NCBI GenBank assembly: GCA_963575745.1
Contig: CAUYUJ010021069.1
Location: forward strand, 82,501-145,298
DNA length: 62,798 nt
Origin: Prorocentrum cordatum
Taxonomy: Eukaryota; Sar; Dinophyceae; Prorocentrales; Prorocentraceae
Direction of reading: 5' to 3'
Shown here: one piece after another, positions 38,041 through 48,519 of the stretch
How the letters are laid out: each line of letters opens with the position of its first letter
Position numbering within the stretch: position 1 is the stretch's first letter
Notes under the pieces: generated by a model
Told to the model about the DNA's origin: nothing
Seen by the model: only the letters and a program-made list of their open reading frames with translations
The model's database searches: none
Program-made: the position numbers and the translations under genes

Positions 38041-39320
38041 CAAAATCTACGAGGCCTTGACCCCAGCGTGGTAGCGCGCGAGCTGCAAAAGCTGCACCTG
38101 CGTTGATTCCATGCTAAAGAACCTAAGATGAGGCTCATCCTAACCAAGGCAGGTCTGGACAACGTCAGGCTCAACCTGATCAAATGTGTCTGCGACACAT
38201 GTTGTGGGTGCAGGGTTCGGGGCAAGCCTGGACACGCGGTTATGCAATCCACTGCGCTACATGGCAAGTTAAGCGAAGAAGTTGAATGCGGCCTCATGTT
38301 CTACAAACAACTACGCAAGACATTTCACATCATCGATCGTTGTATTCGCTATGTCACTGGGATGGAGATACCGGTGAAGACAATGACCATAATCCTAGAT
38401 GCGCACCATCAGTGCTGGATGCAATTCGGACCTGCCAAGGTACTCTACTCCGATGGGGAGGGTGTCCTCAACAACGACATTGCGAAATCTGTCCTTAAGG
38501 CAAAGGGCGCTGAGCTGAGGATGCACGCGCGTGGACAACGCGCTACGACGATCGTGGCCAGAAATGGCATACTGCGCCATCTACTTCACGTTATGGAAGC
38601 TGGACTCAAAGGGTTAGACATTCCTCTTGTGTTCACGCGACTGCTGCATGAAGCCCTGTTTGCCGCCGACGCATTCTTCTTTTTATAAGGAGGTGTCTCC
38701 ATGCAGCGCCTTGTTTGGGCGGCAACCCGCAATGCTCCGTGACTTGCCTGTTCTGGATCGAAGAGCTGACGGAAACGTCGGATCACCTTCGAGAACAGGT
38801 GATACGTATGGCGCGCATTGAAGCTATCGCGCAGGCCACTTCAGTGGCCCAGGCCAATCGCGCATTACGTTCTAAGACAACTATCTCCAGTCAGTACTAC
38901 TACGATGAAGAATATTTGGTTGATTATCATCGCCCCGCAACTACGAAAGGCGATTGGGGCGGCTGGAACGGCCCGTTCTCGGTCGTGAGAAATGATCGCG
39001 GCAGGGGTCAAGTCATCATTCGAGTGGAACACCGCGATGTTCAAGTGCAATACGGCGACGCACGACAATCGCTCTGCATCGAAGCGTTGATAGCCATGGA
39101 ACTCGGCTCCGACAGCGCTGCGCTACGGGCAGTGTTGACAGTCGGGGCCAGTCTGCCTGCGGGGGGGCCTGCTATGACACGCGGCTATGTCCCGACCGAG
39201 AAGGGGGCGCGTCAGATGACAAGTGCAAGCCGACTTTATCTTAAGGTACATCTGGCGCAACAGTGGCTTATCAGGAACTTGTTTCGCATCGAGAATGTAG
39301 TTTCTGTTGGGTTGGACTAG
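38041..39320 (+). pseudogene. Integrase, copy 2 (catalytically dead)
   Basis: The zinc domain is interrupted by a TGA between its two His codons (38103). In the core, the first catalytic Asp is Gly (38290), the second Asp is kept (SDGEG, about 38450) and the Glu is Val (38554). The frame ends at a TAA at 38686 and resumes from 38715 with the C-terminal GGWNGPFSV block. The hairpin at 39159 aligns with the copy 1 hairpin at 19192 (AGGPA against AGEPA). Confidence 0.85.
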
Positions 39321-39385
39321 AGTATTCACGAGCTACCTCCGGTGCATTGCGCTGACAGTTTCACATTGCCCCCCCTGGCAACGAT

Positions 39386-40300
39386 GTGAATCCAGGATTT
39401 CACGATTATGAAGCAGAAGGCACTGCCCTCAATAATCATGATAAAACTGGATCAGCATATACGAGGAACACCCAGTGCCTGAAGTCCACCAAACCTCAAG
39501 CGGGCTTTGGCCAAGACGTTACAAATTTTGAGGAACTGGCAAACACACCGACACAATATGGAACCGCCAGAGAAGCCCCAGGAGCCGAACCACCACAGCA
39601 GGATGGTCGGCTTCCTACGATGTATGTGGAATCGGAAGCGGACCTTGAGGCACATCCTATGGAAGTTTGGTATACAGAACAACATGATGAATGGGAACCA
39701 TTGGAGGCAACTCCACTAGACGACCTCCACACTGTACCCGCGCATGTGAGTCCCGACAACCGTGCGTTGGTCACCTGAGCTGAAGAACAGCGGGGGCACC
39801 TGCCTAAGTGGGGGCACCCACGCGACTCCGACATCGAGAAGACGTATCATGTCCCACTATGGTCCACGGTCGAAGACTGCAGTTACGGATAGGCTTCACA
39901 CGAAGCGGACAATCTATATAATTCTGCTGCAGTCAGAAATGTCAGTGGTCGTCCTATCCGAACAACAGCACAGGATATTCGATGTCGACCGTGTGACCAC
40001 CGTGCGAGTATATGTTACCGCCGCTGCAAGGCGAGCTGCGGTCGTTAAGGAAGACGACCTCCTCGCGAAGGCTGACGTCCAGGCGGGCCCCGAGAAAGTA
40101 TCGAATGCCCTGTGCACTGAGCTTAAGACATGGCATGACAAGAATTTTTTCAAACTGCAAGAAATATCTGACATCAAACATCATGACTTCGAGGTATGCG
40201 CATACATGTAAGTTCGTGGAGAATGAGAAGGGCGAGATGGGACGTGCCATCAGATTGCGCCTGGTGCTCTGAGGTTTAATGGGCCTTGAAGCTTTCGGCG
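39386..40300 (+). pseudogene. Integrase-RT linker and start of RT, copy 2
   Basis: The acidic linker (39386-39778) and VRVYVTAAARRAAVVKEDD (about 40005) match copy 1 20045-20115. Frames change repeatedly and stops interrupt the KWKF and RLVLRGF blocks. Confidence 0.7.
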
Positions 40301-40379
40301 CGGAGACTTTCTTAGGGGCAGCGCGGCGGTCGAGCCAGGGGCTACTCGCAAGCGCGGCAGCGTGCTAGAAGCAATGGGT

Positions 40380-41000
40380 CATTGCTTTCCTCGACATCAA
40401 CATTGCCTTCCTGAAAGGGTTGACCTACCAGGGACTTGCTGAGGCAACTGGTGAGAAAGAACGTGTGGTGTGCTTTACTCTGCCGCCTGGATCGGCTGCG
40501 GTGCTTCGATCCCCCCAGTATTCGAGCGCTACGACGAGTCGAAGCACTGCGCGCAGCGCCTCAAGCCGGGCGCCGGCACCAAGGATGCACCTCGGGCTTT
40601 CTCACTAAAGCTCAGAAGGGCCACGAGAGGCTTCGGTCTTAGACCCGCTTCCCACGACGAGGAGTTCGAGACGAGCAGTGACCTGCTCGCAGCCAGACGC
40701 GTTGATGAGATCAATATGGCCGGCGCCGAGGACACCATTGACAATGGCGTCAAGTGCGTAAAGGGTATTGTTGGTACTTGTAGACTCAACAAGCATACAT
40801 ATACTAATTGCGCTGTGTGGTATTCCAAGGATGAGGACAATGTCACATTGGACCAAGATGAATGCATCAAACAGCTCCGTCTCATGCGACATCCTGAACT
40901 TACCGGCGCCGACGCTGACGCCGAGGCATCCAAGATGGTTGCAGACATGTTCGTCAGTCTCAGAGGCGCATTGGTTTACGCATTAATCACCCATGCGTGG
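40380..41000 (+). pseudogene. Reverse transcriptase core, copy 2 (active site lost)
   Basis: FLDINIAFLKG keeps the first Asp. The expected (H/Y)VDD box reads RRVDEINMAG at about 40698, so the second Asp of the catalytic pair is Glu. Downstream TYTNCAVWY and DQDECIKQLRLMRHPEL fit copia RT. This part has no counterpart in truncated copy 1. Confidence 0.8.
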
Positions 41001-41309
41001 TTAATGGTGCATGCAGTCTCTCCACAAAGTGTCCAAGAACCGACCAATATACAAATGCGACGACTGAGCGCGACTACCAGGGAGCGGCAGGCCTGCCTTG
41101 AGAAGATCGCCTACCAAGCGATGACCTCCGCTGGCGAAGTTAACCTGCGCAACGACTCAGGTTGCCGACGCCTGAGTTGGGCTGCCGGTGGCGAAATCAA
41201 GTCAAAGGCTATGGTATTCGCGGGGCAAACCTGCTACGGCGCTCAAGCGCGCCATCTGGCAAGCCTGTCGTTCACTTGTTCGACGCGCACCTCGAGTCTC
41301 ACCGCTTGC

Positions 41310-41713
41310 AAGCCCGCTTGAGCTATTCAGCGGAGACGCTAGCAGCAGCCCACAAGTTGGGGGACTGCTATCCCACGATCGTGACTCTGTACGAGCTCCA
41401 TGCAGGGCCGTTGACTCCCACTCAGTTGAAGGACATGCTTGAGTTGGGTGACCTGCGCATCGAGGTCACTTTGGCCATAGACGCTGAGTTTGCTTCTAAG
41501 TCCTTGCCAAGCAAAGACTTGAAGACACCGACTGAGTGTACCCTTTTAGGACACATCAGTTGGATACGACAGATGATGGAGCGAGGAATCGTGCATCGTT
41601 CTCATTGGTGTAACACCCGCGACATGACCGCGGACGGTCACACAAAGGGGAGCATCTACACATATATGCTCCTACAGGTCATGGGAGGTACGCGATCCTT
41701 CAAGCATGAATGA
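41310..41713 (+). pseudogene. RNase H and pol C-terminus, copy 2
   Basis: RLSYSAETLAAAHKLGD and the terminal WCNTRDMTADGHTKG box are typical of copia RNase H. It ends at TGA 41711. Upstream frames are broken, so this piece cannot be expressed as part of pol. Confidence 0.8.
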
Positions 41714-41932
41714 AAACGGCATGCTCCCGATCGGGCTGGCAGGACATCCTGGTCTGCGGCCGCCTACGGAGTACTCGAATGCAAAGTGACGCGCAGGCAA
41801 GGCAACTTGCGTGCGGGTCCACCTTTCTCACGGCCCCGCCCTTCCGCCGCCCTTTTGTGCATAATAGCGGCTGTACCTGCTGTATAGAAGCGGCTGGTCC
41901 ACGCTTCGTCTCGCTCCCCCCCGACTCTACAG

Positions 41933-42178
41933 CGAGCTGGGATACAGGCGAGAGGTAACGAGCGTGTGTCCGCGGCCGTTTGGCTCAAGTTTGACTACAC
42001 CTTACCGCGAAGTGTACCATTTGCCACTCCGACCAAAACATTTTTTGCATGAGGTGGCTCGTCATTCCCGCGACGATCTCCTATTACTGGGACTATCGCT
42101 TCTGCGGTGCAACAGAGCTGGAACTGGACTTTGCCTAAGGCGAAGCTGCTGGTTGGGCCTCCCAATCCCTTTCAAACT
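41933..42178 (+). mobile_element. 3' LTR of copy 2
   Basis: Aligns with 31104-31365 and includes the better-preserved SL-like stretch at 41970-41989. The two LTRs differ at many positions and by small gaps, which indicates an old insertion. The 220 bp between the RNase H stop and this LTR hold nothing I recognise. Confidence 0.85.
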
Positions 42179-42285
42179 CTTTCTGGGTGGCTGGCGCGCT
42201 GGGCCGAAGCCGCAAGGGATTTTTTCTAAGAGCCAGGAACCAAAAAAATAGTCTATCACGCCAGACACCCTTGTGATAAATCAAC

Positions 42286-42333
42286 AGGGGGCGGCGGATC
42301 GAAGATGCCTGCGGCGAACCACCGCCGCCCCCT
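42286..42333. repeat. GC hairpin, 12-bp perfect stem
   Basis: AGGGGGCGGCGG (42286-42297) pairs with CCGCCGCCCCCT (42322-42333) across a 24-nt loop. It sits in a longer repeat beginning GGCGCGCTGGGCCGAAGCC at about 42191 that is also seen at about 30365-30485 and, in part, at 29275. Confidence 0.75.
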
Positions 42334-42555
42334 ATCTTTGGAAATGTTGTGTGGTGAAATGTCTAAAAAGAGGGCCCGGCCATCTTAGCGGACTGCGTGT
42401 TCCCACAGCGCGTTGGGAAACCATTGGACGAAAACTTAGGATGCGGCCCTCTGGGGCTGCGTTCGAGCTGTCGTGGGGTTCTTGTGGGACCATCGGGGCC
42501 TTGGGGGCCTCTGGAGACACTTGGGCCATCCTGGGTGGCTCTCTCGGGCCGTCTT

Positions 42556-43032
42556 GGGGTGCCGCCAGGCCGTCTGGCGACTCCAGAGACCGTCTTGGGG
42601 GCCGATCTGGACCGTTTTGACGACCTCCTGGGGCTCTTCAGGACCGTCCTGGGCCTCTCCTGGGCTCCTTCGGGACAGTCGCATCACCGCCTAGTCATCC
42701 CCGTCTCCCCGAGGATGCCCACGAACGGGATGACAAAAAAACGCAGTATCCGGCAAACTCCAGAGATTCCGTGGATAGGAGGCCTCTGCACCCGTCGCCC
42801 CTTCCCCTCTTCCGTGACCATTTTGATTCAAGTGCGCCTGACGTCGTTGCAGTAGAAGCGAGAAAGACTAGAGTTTTCAGCAGATGGCGCTCCTCATCTC
42901 GAAAAAGGAAAAACACATAAACATAAAATTTTAACGCTCCAAGCAGACTTCTTGGCTCCGCGCTGGGCCACCCCTGGCGGTGCCTCCGGCTCCGCCCCCG
43001 GCAAGCTCCGCGCGCCAGGGAGAGGGGGTCCA
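42556..43032 (+). repeat. 5' flank of duplicated cysteine-rich gene, copy A
   Basis: Nearly identical to 57364-57840, starting at GTGCCGCCAGGCCGTCTGG. It includes an A-rich stretch (AAAAAGGAAAAACACATAAACATAAAATTTTAACG, 42902-42936; shown only to locate it). It may hold the promoter or a trans-splice acceptor, but no defined element is recognisable. Confidence 0.8.
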
Positions 43033-46000
43033 ATGCAAATCCAAGAAACCCGCGCGGATCGCCAAACTTTATGTTTATGTTTTGTTTTTTCTTATTCTAT
43101 CATCGTTGCCGCCTCGCTGCTGGCACTCGCGCACGCCTCGGGCCCGCAAGCGCCTTGCGCAGCAGGTCAGCAGTGCGCCGCAGGAGACCAGGATGACACC
43201 GGCATGCTCCAGAAGAGCTCGCAGATGATGCAGGTGAGTCGGCATGAGCATTTAAGCTTGAAAACGACGCCCACGAACGACGCCGAGTGCAAGGCCGTGT
43301 CTGGCATCAACACGGGCCTGCCCATCGTCTACGACTCCAGCTGCCCCGGCCTGTGCTGCTTCGAGGACCAGCCGTGCAGGTACAACAACACGGGCTGCTA
43401 CTCCGCAGCCTTGGCGCAGCAGAAGGTGAAGACGACGCCCACGAACGACGCCGAGTGCAAGGCCGTGTCTGGCATCAACACGGGCCTGCCCATCGTCTAC
43501 GACTCCAGCTGCCCCGGCCTGTGCTGCTTCGAGGACCAGCCGTGCAGGTACAACAACACGGGCTGCTACTCCGCAGCCTTGGCGCAGCAGAAGGTGAAGA
43601 CGACGCCCACGAACGACGCCGAGTGCAAGGCCGTGCCTGGCATCAACACGGGCCTGCCCATCGTCTACGACTCCAGCTGCCCCGGCCTGTGCTGCTTCGA
43701 GGACCAGCCGTGCAGGTACAACAACACGGGCTGCTACTCCGCAGCCTTGGCGCAGCAGAAGGTGAAGACGACGCCCACGAACGACGCCGAGTGCAAGGCC
43801 GTGCCTGGCATCAACACGGGCCTGCCCATCGTCTACGACTCCAGCTGCCCCGGCCTGTGCTGCTTCGAGGACCAGCCGTGCAGGTACAACAACACGGGCT
43901 GCTACTCCGCAGCCTTGGCGCAGCAGAAGGTGAGGACGACGCCCACGAACGACGCCGAGTGCAAGGCCGTGCTGGCATCAACACGGGCCTGCCCATCGTC
44001 TACGACTCCAGCTGCCCCGGCCTGTGCTGCTTCGAGGACCAGCCGTGCAACAACACGGGCTGCTACTCCGCAGGCGCACCACGCCGTGCAAGGTATCAAC
44101 AATCGTCTACGACTCCACCTGTGCTGCTTCGAGGACCAGCCGTGCAGGTACGCACGGGCTGCTACTTGGCCTTGGCGCAGCAGAAGGTGAGGACGACGCC
44201 CACGAACGACGCCGAGTGCAAGGCCGTGAAGGCATCAACACGGGCCTGCCCATCGTCTACGACTCCAGCTGCCCCGGCCTGTGCTGCTTCGAGGACCAGC
44301 CGTGCAGGTACAACAACACGGGCTGCTACTCCGCAGCCTTGGCGCAGCAGAAGGTGAGGACGACGCCCACGAACGACGCCGAGTGCAAGGCCGTGCCTGG
44401 CATCAACACGGGCCTGCCCATCGTCTACGACTCCAGCTGCCCCGGCCTGTGCTGCTTCGAGGACCAGCCGTGCAGGTACAACAACACGGGCTGCTACTCC
44501 GCAGCCTTGGCGCAGCAGAAGGTGAAGACGACGCCCACGAACGACGCCGAGTGCAAGGCCGTGTCTGGCATCAACACGGGCCTGCCCATCGTCTACGACT
44601 CCAGCTGCCCCGGCCTGTGCTGCTTCGAGGACCAGCCGTGCAGGTACAACAACACGGGCTGCTACTCCGCAGCCTTGGCGCAGCAGAAGGTGAAGACGAC
44701 GCCCACGAACGACGCCGAGTGCAAGGCCGTGCTGGCATCAACACGGGCCTGCCCATCGTCTACGACTCCAGCTGCCCCGGCCTGTGCTGCTTCGAGGACC
44801 AGCCGTGCAGGTACAACAACACGGGCTGCTACTCCGCAGCCTTGGCGCAGCAGAAGGTGACGACGCCCACGAACGACGCCGAGTGCAAGGCCGTGCCTGG
44901 CATCAACACGGGCCTGCCCATCGTCTACGACTCCAGCTGCCCCGGCCTGTGCTGCTTCGAGGACCAGCCGTGCAGGTACAACAACACGGGCTGCTACTCC
45001 GCAGCCTTGGCGCAGCAGAAGGTGAAGTCGACGCCCACGAACGACGCCGAGTGCAAGGCCGTGAGGGCATCAACACGGGCCTGCCCATCGTCTACGACTC
45101 CAGCTGCCCCGGCCTGTGCTGCTTCGAGGACCAGCCGTGCAGGTACAACAACACGGGCTGCGGCAGCCTTGGCAACGGCAGTGCAGGACAACGACGCCGA
45201 GTGCAAGGCCGTGAGGCATCAACACGGGCCTGCCCACGACTCCAGCTGACTGCACAACAACACGGGCTGCTAAGCTGCGACGCCCACGAACGACGCCGAG
45301 TGCAAGGCCGTGCTGGCATCAACACGGGCCTGCCCATCGTCTACGACTCCAGCTGCCCCGGCCTGTGCTGCTTCGAGGACCAGCCGTGCAGGTACAACAA
45401 CACGGGCTGCTACTCCGCAGCCTTGGCACAGCAGAAGGTGAAGACGACGCCCACGAACGACGCCGAGTGCAAGGCCGTGCCTGGCATCAACACGGGCCTG
45501 CCCATCGTCTACGACTCCAGCTGCCCCGGCCTGTGCTGCTTCGAGGACCAGCCGTGCAGGTACAACAACACGGGCTGCTACTCCGCAGCCTTGGCGCAGC
45601 AGAAGGTGAAGTCGACGCCCACGAACGACGCCGAGTGCAAGGCCGTGTCTGGCATCAACACGGGCCTGCCCATCGTCTACGACTCCAGCTGCCCCGGCCT
45701 GTGCTGCTTCGAGGACCAGCCGTGCAGGTACAACAACACGGGCTGCTACTCCGCAGCCTCGCAGCAGAAGGTGAAGTCGACGCCCACGAACGACGCCGAG
45801 TGCAAGGCCGTGCCTGGCATCAACACGGGCCTGCCCATCGTCTACGACTCCAGCTGCCCCGGCCTGTGCTGCTTCGAGGACCAGCCGTGCAGGTACAACA
45901 ACACGGGCTGCTGTGCCTGCCCATCGTCTACGACTCCAGCTGCCCCGGCCTGTGCTGCTTCGAGGACCAGCCGTGCAGGTACAACAACACGGGCTGCTAC

Positions 46001-46339
46001 TCCGCAGCCTTGGCGCAGCAGAAGGTGAGGACGACGCCCACGAACGACGCCGAGTGCAAGGCCGTGAAGGGCATCAACACGGGCCTGCCCATCGTCTACG
46101 ACTCCAGCTGCCCCGGCCTGTGCTGCTTCGAGGACCAGCCGTGCAGGTACAACAACACGGGCTGCTACTCCGCAGCCTTGGCGCAGCAGAAGGTGAAGAC
46201 GACGCCCACGAACGACGCCGAGTGCAAGGCCGTGTCTGGCATCAACACGGGCCTGCCCATCGTCTATGATTCCAGCTGCCCCGGTCTGTGCTGCTTCGAG
46301 GACCAGCCGTGCAGGTACAACAACACGGGCTGCTACTGA
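43033..46339 (+). pseudogene. Secreted cysteine-rich 56-aa repeat protein, copy A (frameshifted)
   Basis: The ATG at 43033 is preferred because a signal peptide follows (hydrophobic stretch ending LLALAHA). Repeats start about 43262. Each 56-residue unit carries six Cys (ECK, SSC, LCC, QPC, TGC), room for three disulfides, and an N-N-T glycosylation sequon. About 18-20 units can be traced, several shortened, ending RYNNTGCY-TGA at 46337. The repeat reading moves through frames 1, 2, 1, 0 and 2, with one-base losses near 43970, 44228, 44730, 45063 and 45310. I call it a pseudogene because of this, but collapse or error in a perfect repeat is a real alternative. No family is recognised; surface or cell-wall roles are guesses. 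Confidence 0.75.
43262..46339 (+). repeat. 168-bp tandem repeat array, copy A
   Basis: The period is exactly 168 bp (for example CACGAACGACGCCGAG about every 168 nt). Units are almost identical at third codon positions too, differing mainly at a hypervariable codon pair after AAGGCCGTG (TCTGGC, CCTGGC, AAGGGC) and at AAG/AGG after GTG. Shortened, partial units occur at about 44035-44190, 45140-45290 and 45900-45915. Confidence 0.95.
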
Positions 46340-46673
46340 GGGTATTTTCTATGTACTTTGGTTGTTCAATATTCTTGACCGCATTCGGTCCGATGTTGCA
46401 GTACACTGTCATACAGGCAGGACGGGGTTGGGCTTTGCACCAGCCGTGGCAGCGTCCGCTTTGTGGTTCTGCAGCTTCTCAAAGGACTGCGCGTAACTTT
46501 ACAATTTTGTGTAAGCATGCTTGCTGCGCCCAATGTCCATGGCTCAGCAATATTTGTACTAGATGTTTCTCCTGCGTTCCGACTCCTGGACCTGAATGTC
46601 TGGGTGCACGCGGGCGGAGTGGTCGCTTCTTGTTGTGACCATCTCTGCCAACGTGCGGTCTTGTCACGGGGTA
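46340..46673 (+). repeat. 3' flank of duplicated gene, copy A
   Basis: From about 46505, TGTAAGCATGCTTGCTG through CGTGCGGTCTTGTCACGG matches 61555-61720 with scattered changes. The first 160 bp after the stop are less similar. This marks the right side of the segmental duplication. Confidence 0.75.
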
Positions 46674-47279
46674 GTTATAAAACTCAATGCCACGAAACTG
46701 GGTATAATGCAATGGGGTGACATGCGTTGTCCATCGCTGCACAGCATCGCAATGCGTAGCACTTCGCCGCTTGACATTTCATGCAACAGCAGTATTGTGT
46801 GACATTGGACGACGCCACATAGCATATCGTAGCATCAGTTGCCTCGCATAGCCACGCATGGCATAACATATACATATAACGGGGGACAGGGTCAGGGCAT
46901 TTCTGGGCAAGAAGCTGGACCACAAATGGGAGTGCCGGGGCACCCCGCGCACACTTTCAACATCGACTCCGAGGGCGATCAGACAGCCGTCAAGACGATC
47001 CACGGCGGCCTCCAGCCGTCCCAAGACCGAGACGGCCTCCAGACGTTTCAGACGGCTCACTCGGCGCCTCCAGCGGCCCAAATGGCTTTGAAGACTCCCC
47101 GAGAGTTCTCGAGGAGGACCTCCAAGGCGGCAGCCGAGAGCCCACCAGTTTCTTCTAAATTCTTGAGGCTTCGCCGGAAACGACGCCCAGACTAGTTGCC
47201 CTGATCAGGGATGCGGAGGAGTGCAGTGGAATGAAGGGTTGGGTAAGACATCGTGCCCCAAGTGGGTGGGAGGGCGTAG
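46674..47279. other. Intergenic, no gene recognised
   Basis: Begins with degenerate GCATCGCAATG-type short repeats (46690-46870). It is otherwise unique and without a supported gene. Confidence 0.5.
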
Positions 47280-47530
47280 GATTCGGAGGAGAAGTAGGAG
47301 TAGGAGTAGGGAGAGGGGGATGGGGATTAGGGAGGAGGGAGACGAGGAAAAGGAGGAGGAGCAGGAGCAGGAGCAGGAGGAGGAGGGATGGAGGGAGCAG
47401 GAGGGAGAAGGAGGGAAATTGAGAGAGGACGGGAGGGAGGGAGGGAGGGAGGGAGGGAGGGGGGGAGGGGGGGAGGGAGGGAGGGGAGGGAGGGAGGAAG
47501 GGAGGGAGGAGGAAGAGGAGGAGAGCGGGC
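47280..47530 (+). repeat. GGAG/GGGA polypurine tract
   Basis: GGAGGA and GGGAGGGAGG arrays for about 250 bp. Glu/Gly/Arg-rich frames across it are artefacts. Confidence 0.9.
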
Positions 47531-47559
47531 CCCGGGCAGAAAGGCCCGAGGTCTCTTGG

Positions 47560-48260
47560 ATACCTCTCGGAGTCTCTTCTGATTTCTTTCGAGAGTTTCA
47601 GGGGGTCCTCTTGCTTGGGATGTCTAGGGGGTCTCTTGGCTGTCCAGGGTGCCTCCTCGAGGCGTCTTGGGTGCAAGTGGGAGGTTTCTTGGAGCCTCTT
47701 CGGAGTCTGTTGGGAGCCTCCTGGGGGCATCTTGGGGACCTCGTGGGGCCTCCTTGGGAGCCTCGGGGGCCACCTTGGGGCCATCTTGGAAGAGATCGAT
47801 CAAAGGAGGGGAGATTTAGTCTTCTCGCCGAAGCCTCTCGGGGCGTCTTGAGTGCCCCTGGGGGGCCTCTTGTGTGCATCTTTCAGGCCTCTCGGGGGCC
47901 CCTCGAGGCCTCCTGGGCACCTCTTGGGGCCGTCTTGCGGCAGCCTTGGGGCTATCTTGGATGAGATCGTTTTCAAAGGTGGGGCCGTAGTACATCAGGG
48001 CCCCCTTCCAGGAGGCCAATCTGTGGCAACAATTTCAGCAACTTCAGTAATTTTGGCCTTCTCGCCGAGGCCTCTTGGGGCGTCTTGGGTGCCTCTGGGG
48101 GGGTGTTCTTGATAGGAGGTCCCCAAGGGGACCAATGAGAACCCCCAGAGAGCCCCAGGACTGCCCAAGCCCGCCAAGATGGCCCAAGAGGGTCCTAGGA
48201 CGGCCCGAAGGGCCCTCTGACGACCCAAAGGAGCCCCAACAGGACCCCCAGGAAGGCCCA
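47560..48260. repeat. Decamer repeat blocks, orientation switch
   Basis: TCTTGGG units up to about 48110, then CCAAGA/GCCCAAG units from about 48115 on the opposite strand. Two copies of a subunit around GAGATCGATCAAAGG / GAGATCGTTTTCAAAGG and CTTCTCGCCGA(A/G)GCCTC occur at 47790-47850 and 47958-48080. Confidence 0.7.
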
Positions 48261-48384
48261 GAAGTGCAATGTTCAGTGATTTTCGCAGGGTTGGTTGCTA
48301 GATGTTTGTATGTCGTGCCGAAGCCTTAGCACCAACAGGGCTCCAAGACACTAAGCCAGCGATCCCGCGCTCTCACACAACAAA

Positions 48385-48505
48385 CGCGCTTTCCGTCCCC
48401 ATGCCAAGCAGATGACGGACAGAGCGAGGTACGAATGATGTACGTTATTTGGTGGGGCGACGCCCTTGAGGGAGGGGTTCCAGGGGAGAGGCGAGGCGCG
48501 CCAAC
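48385..48505 (+). repeat. Inverted-repeat element, imperfect copy
   Basis: CGCTTTCCGTCCCCATGCC then GATGACGGACAGAGCGAGG, followed by GAGGGAGGGGTTCCAGGGG and GAGGCGAGGCGCGCC, as in the better copies downstream. Confidence 0.7.
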
Positions 48506-48519
48506 CTAGGCTCTAATGG

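Larger units (their letters stand above)
32632..41234 (+). repeat. Hairpin family in copy 2, uniform GCGGG/CCTGC stem
   Basis: 14-15 nt hairpins start at 32632 (GCAA loop, CCCGC arm), 33348 (GTAA), 33539 (GAAG), 34495 (GAAG), 35087 (GCAA), 37975 (TAAC), 39159 (GGGG), 39790 (GGCA) and 41220 (GCAAA). All but the first have the stem GCGGG with CCTGC, which closes with one G-U. Loops are more variable than in copy 1. Most are read Ala-Gly-Gln-Pro-Ala or close to it, a different codon phase from most copy 1 hairpins. A decayed copy lies at about 37863. Confidence 0.8.
31104..42178 (+). mobile_element. Ty1/copia-like LTR retroelement, copy 2 (degenerate)
   Basis: Direct repeats of about 245-260 bp flank a coding region collinear with copy 1: gag, accessory region with Tpt1 N-lobe, methyltransferase-like, zinc finger, integrase, RT and RNase H. 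Frames are short and full of stops and shifts. The C-lobe of Tpt1, RING finger, protease and first methyltransferase-like block are missing between about 36186 and 36346, replaced by an unrelated inverted-repeat element. I see no clear target-site duplication (TAAAG before, CTTTC after) and no obvious polypurine tract before the 3' LTR. Confidence 0.88.

Noticed and set aside
31099-42183. TAAAG/CTTTC as a target-site duplication of copy 2
   Set aside because: The flanks are related only as partial reverse complements, not as direct repeats.
43287-44357. Plus-strand HQHGPAHRLRLQLPRPV repeat protein
   Set aside because: Out-of-phase reading of the cysteine-rich repeat. The Cys frame has the signal peptide, stop and conserved cysteines.
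43811-45337. Repeated minus-strand frames beginning MGRPVL within the 168-bp array
   Set aside because: Antisense shadow of a 168-bp repeat; Cys/Arg/Ser-rich with no independent support.
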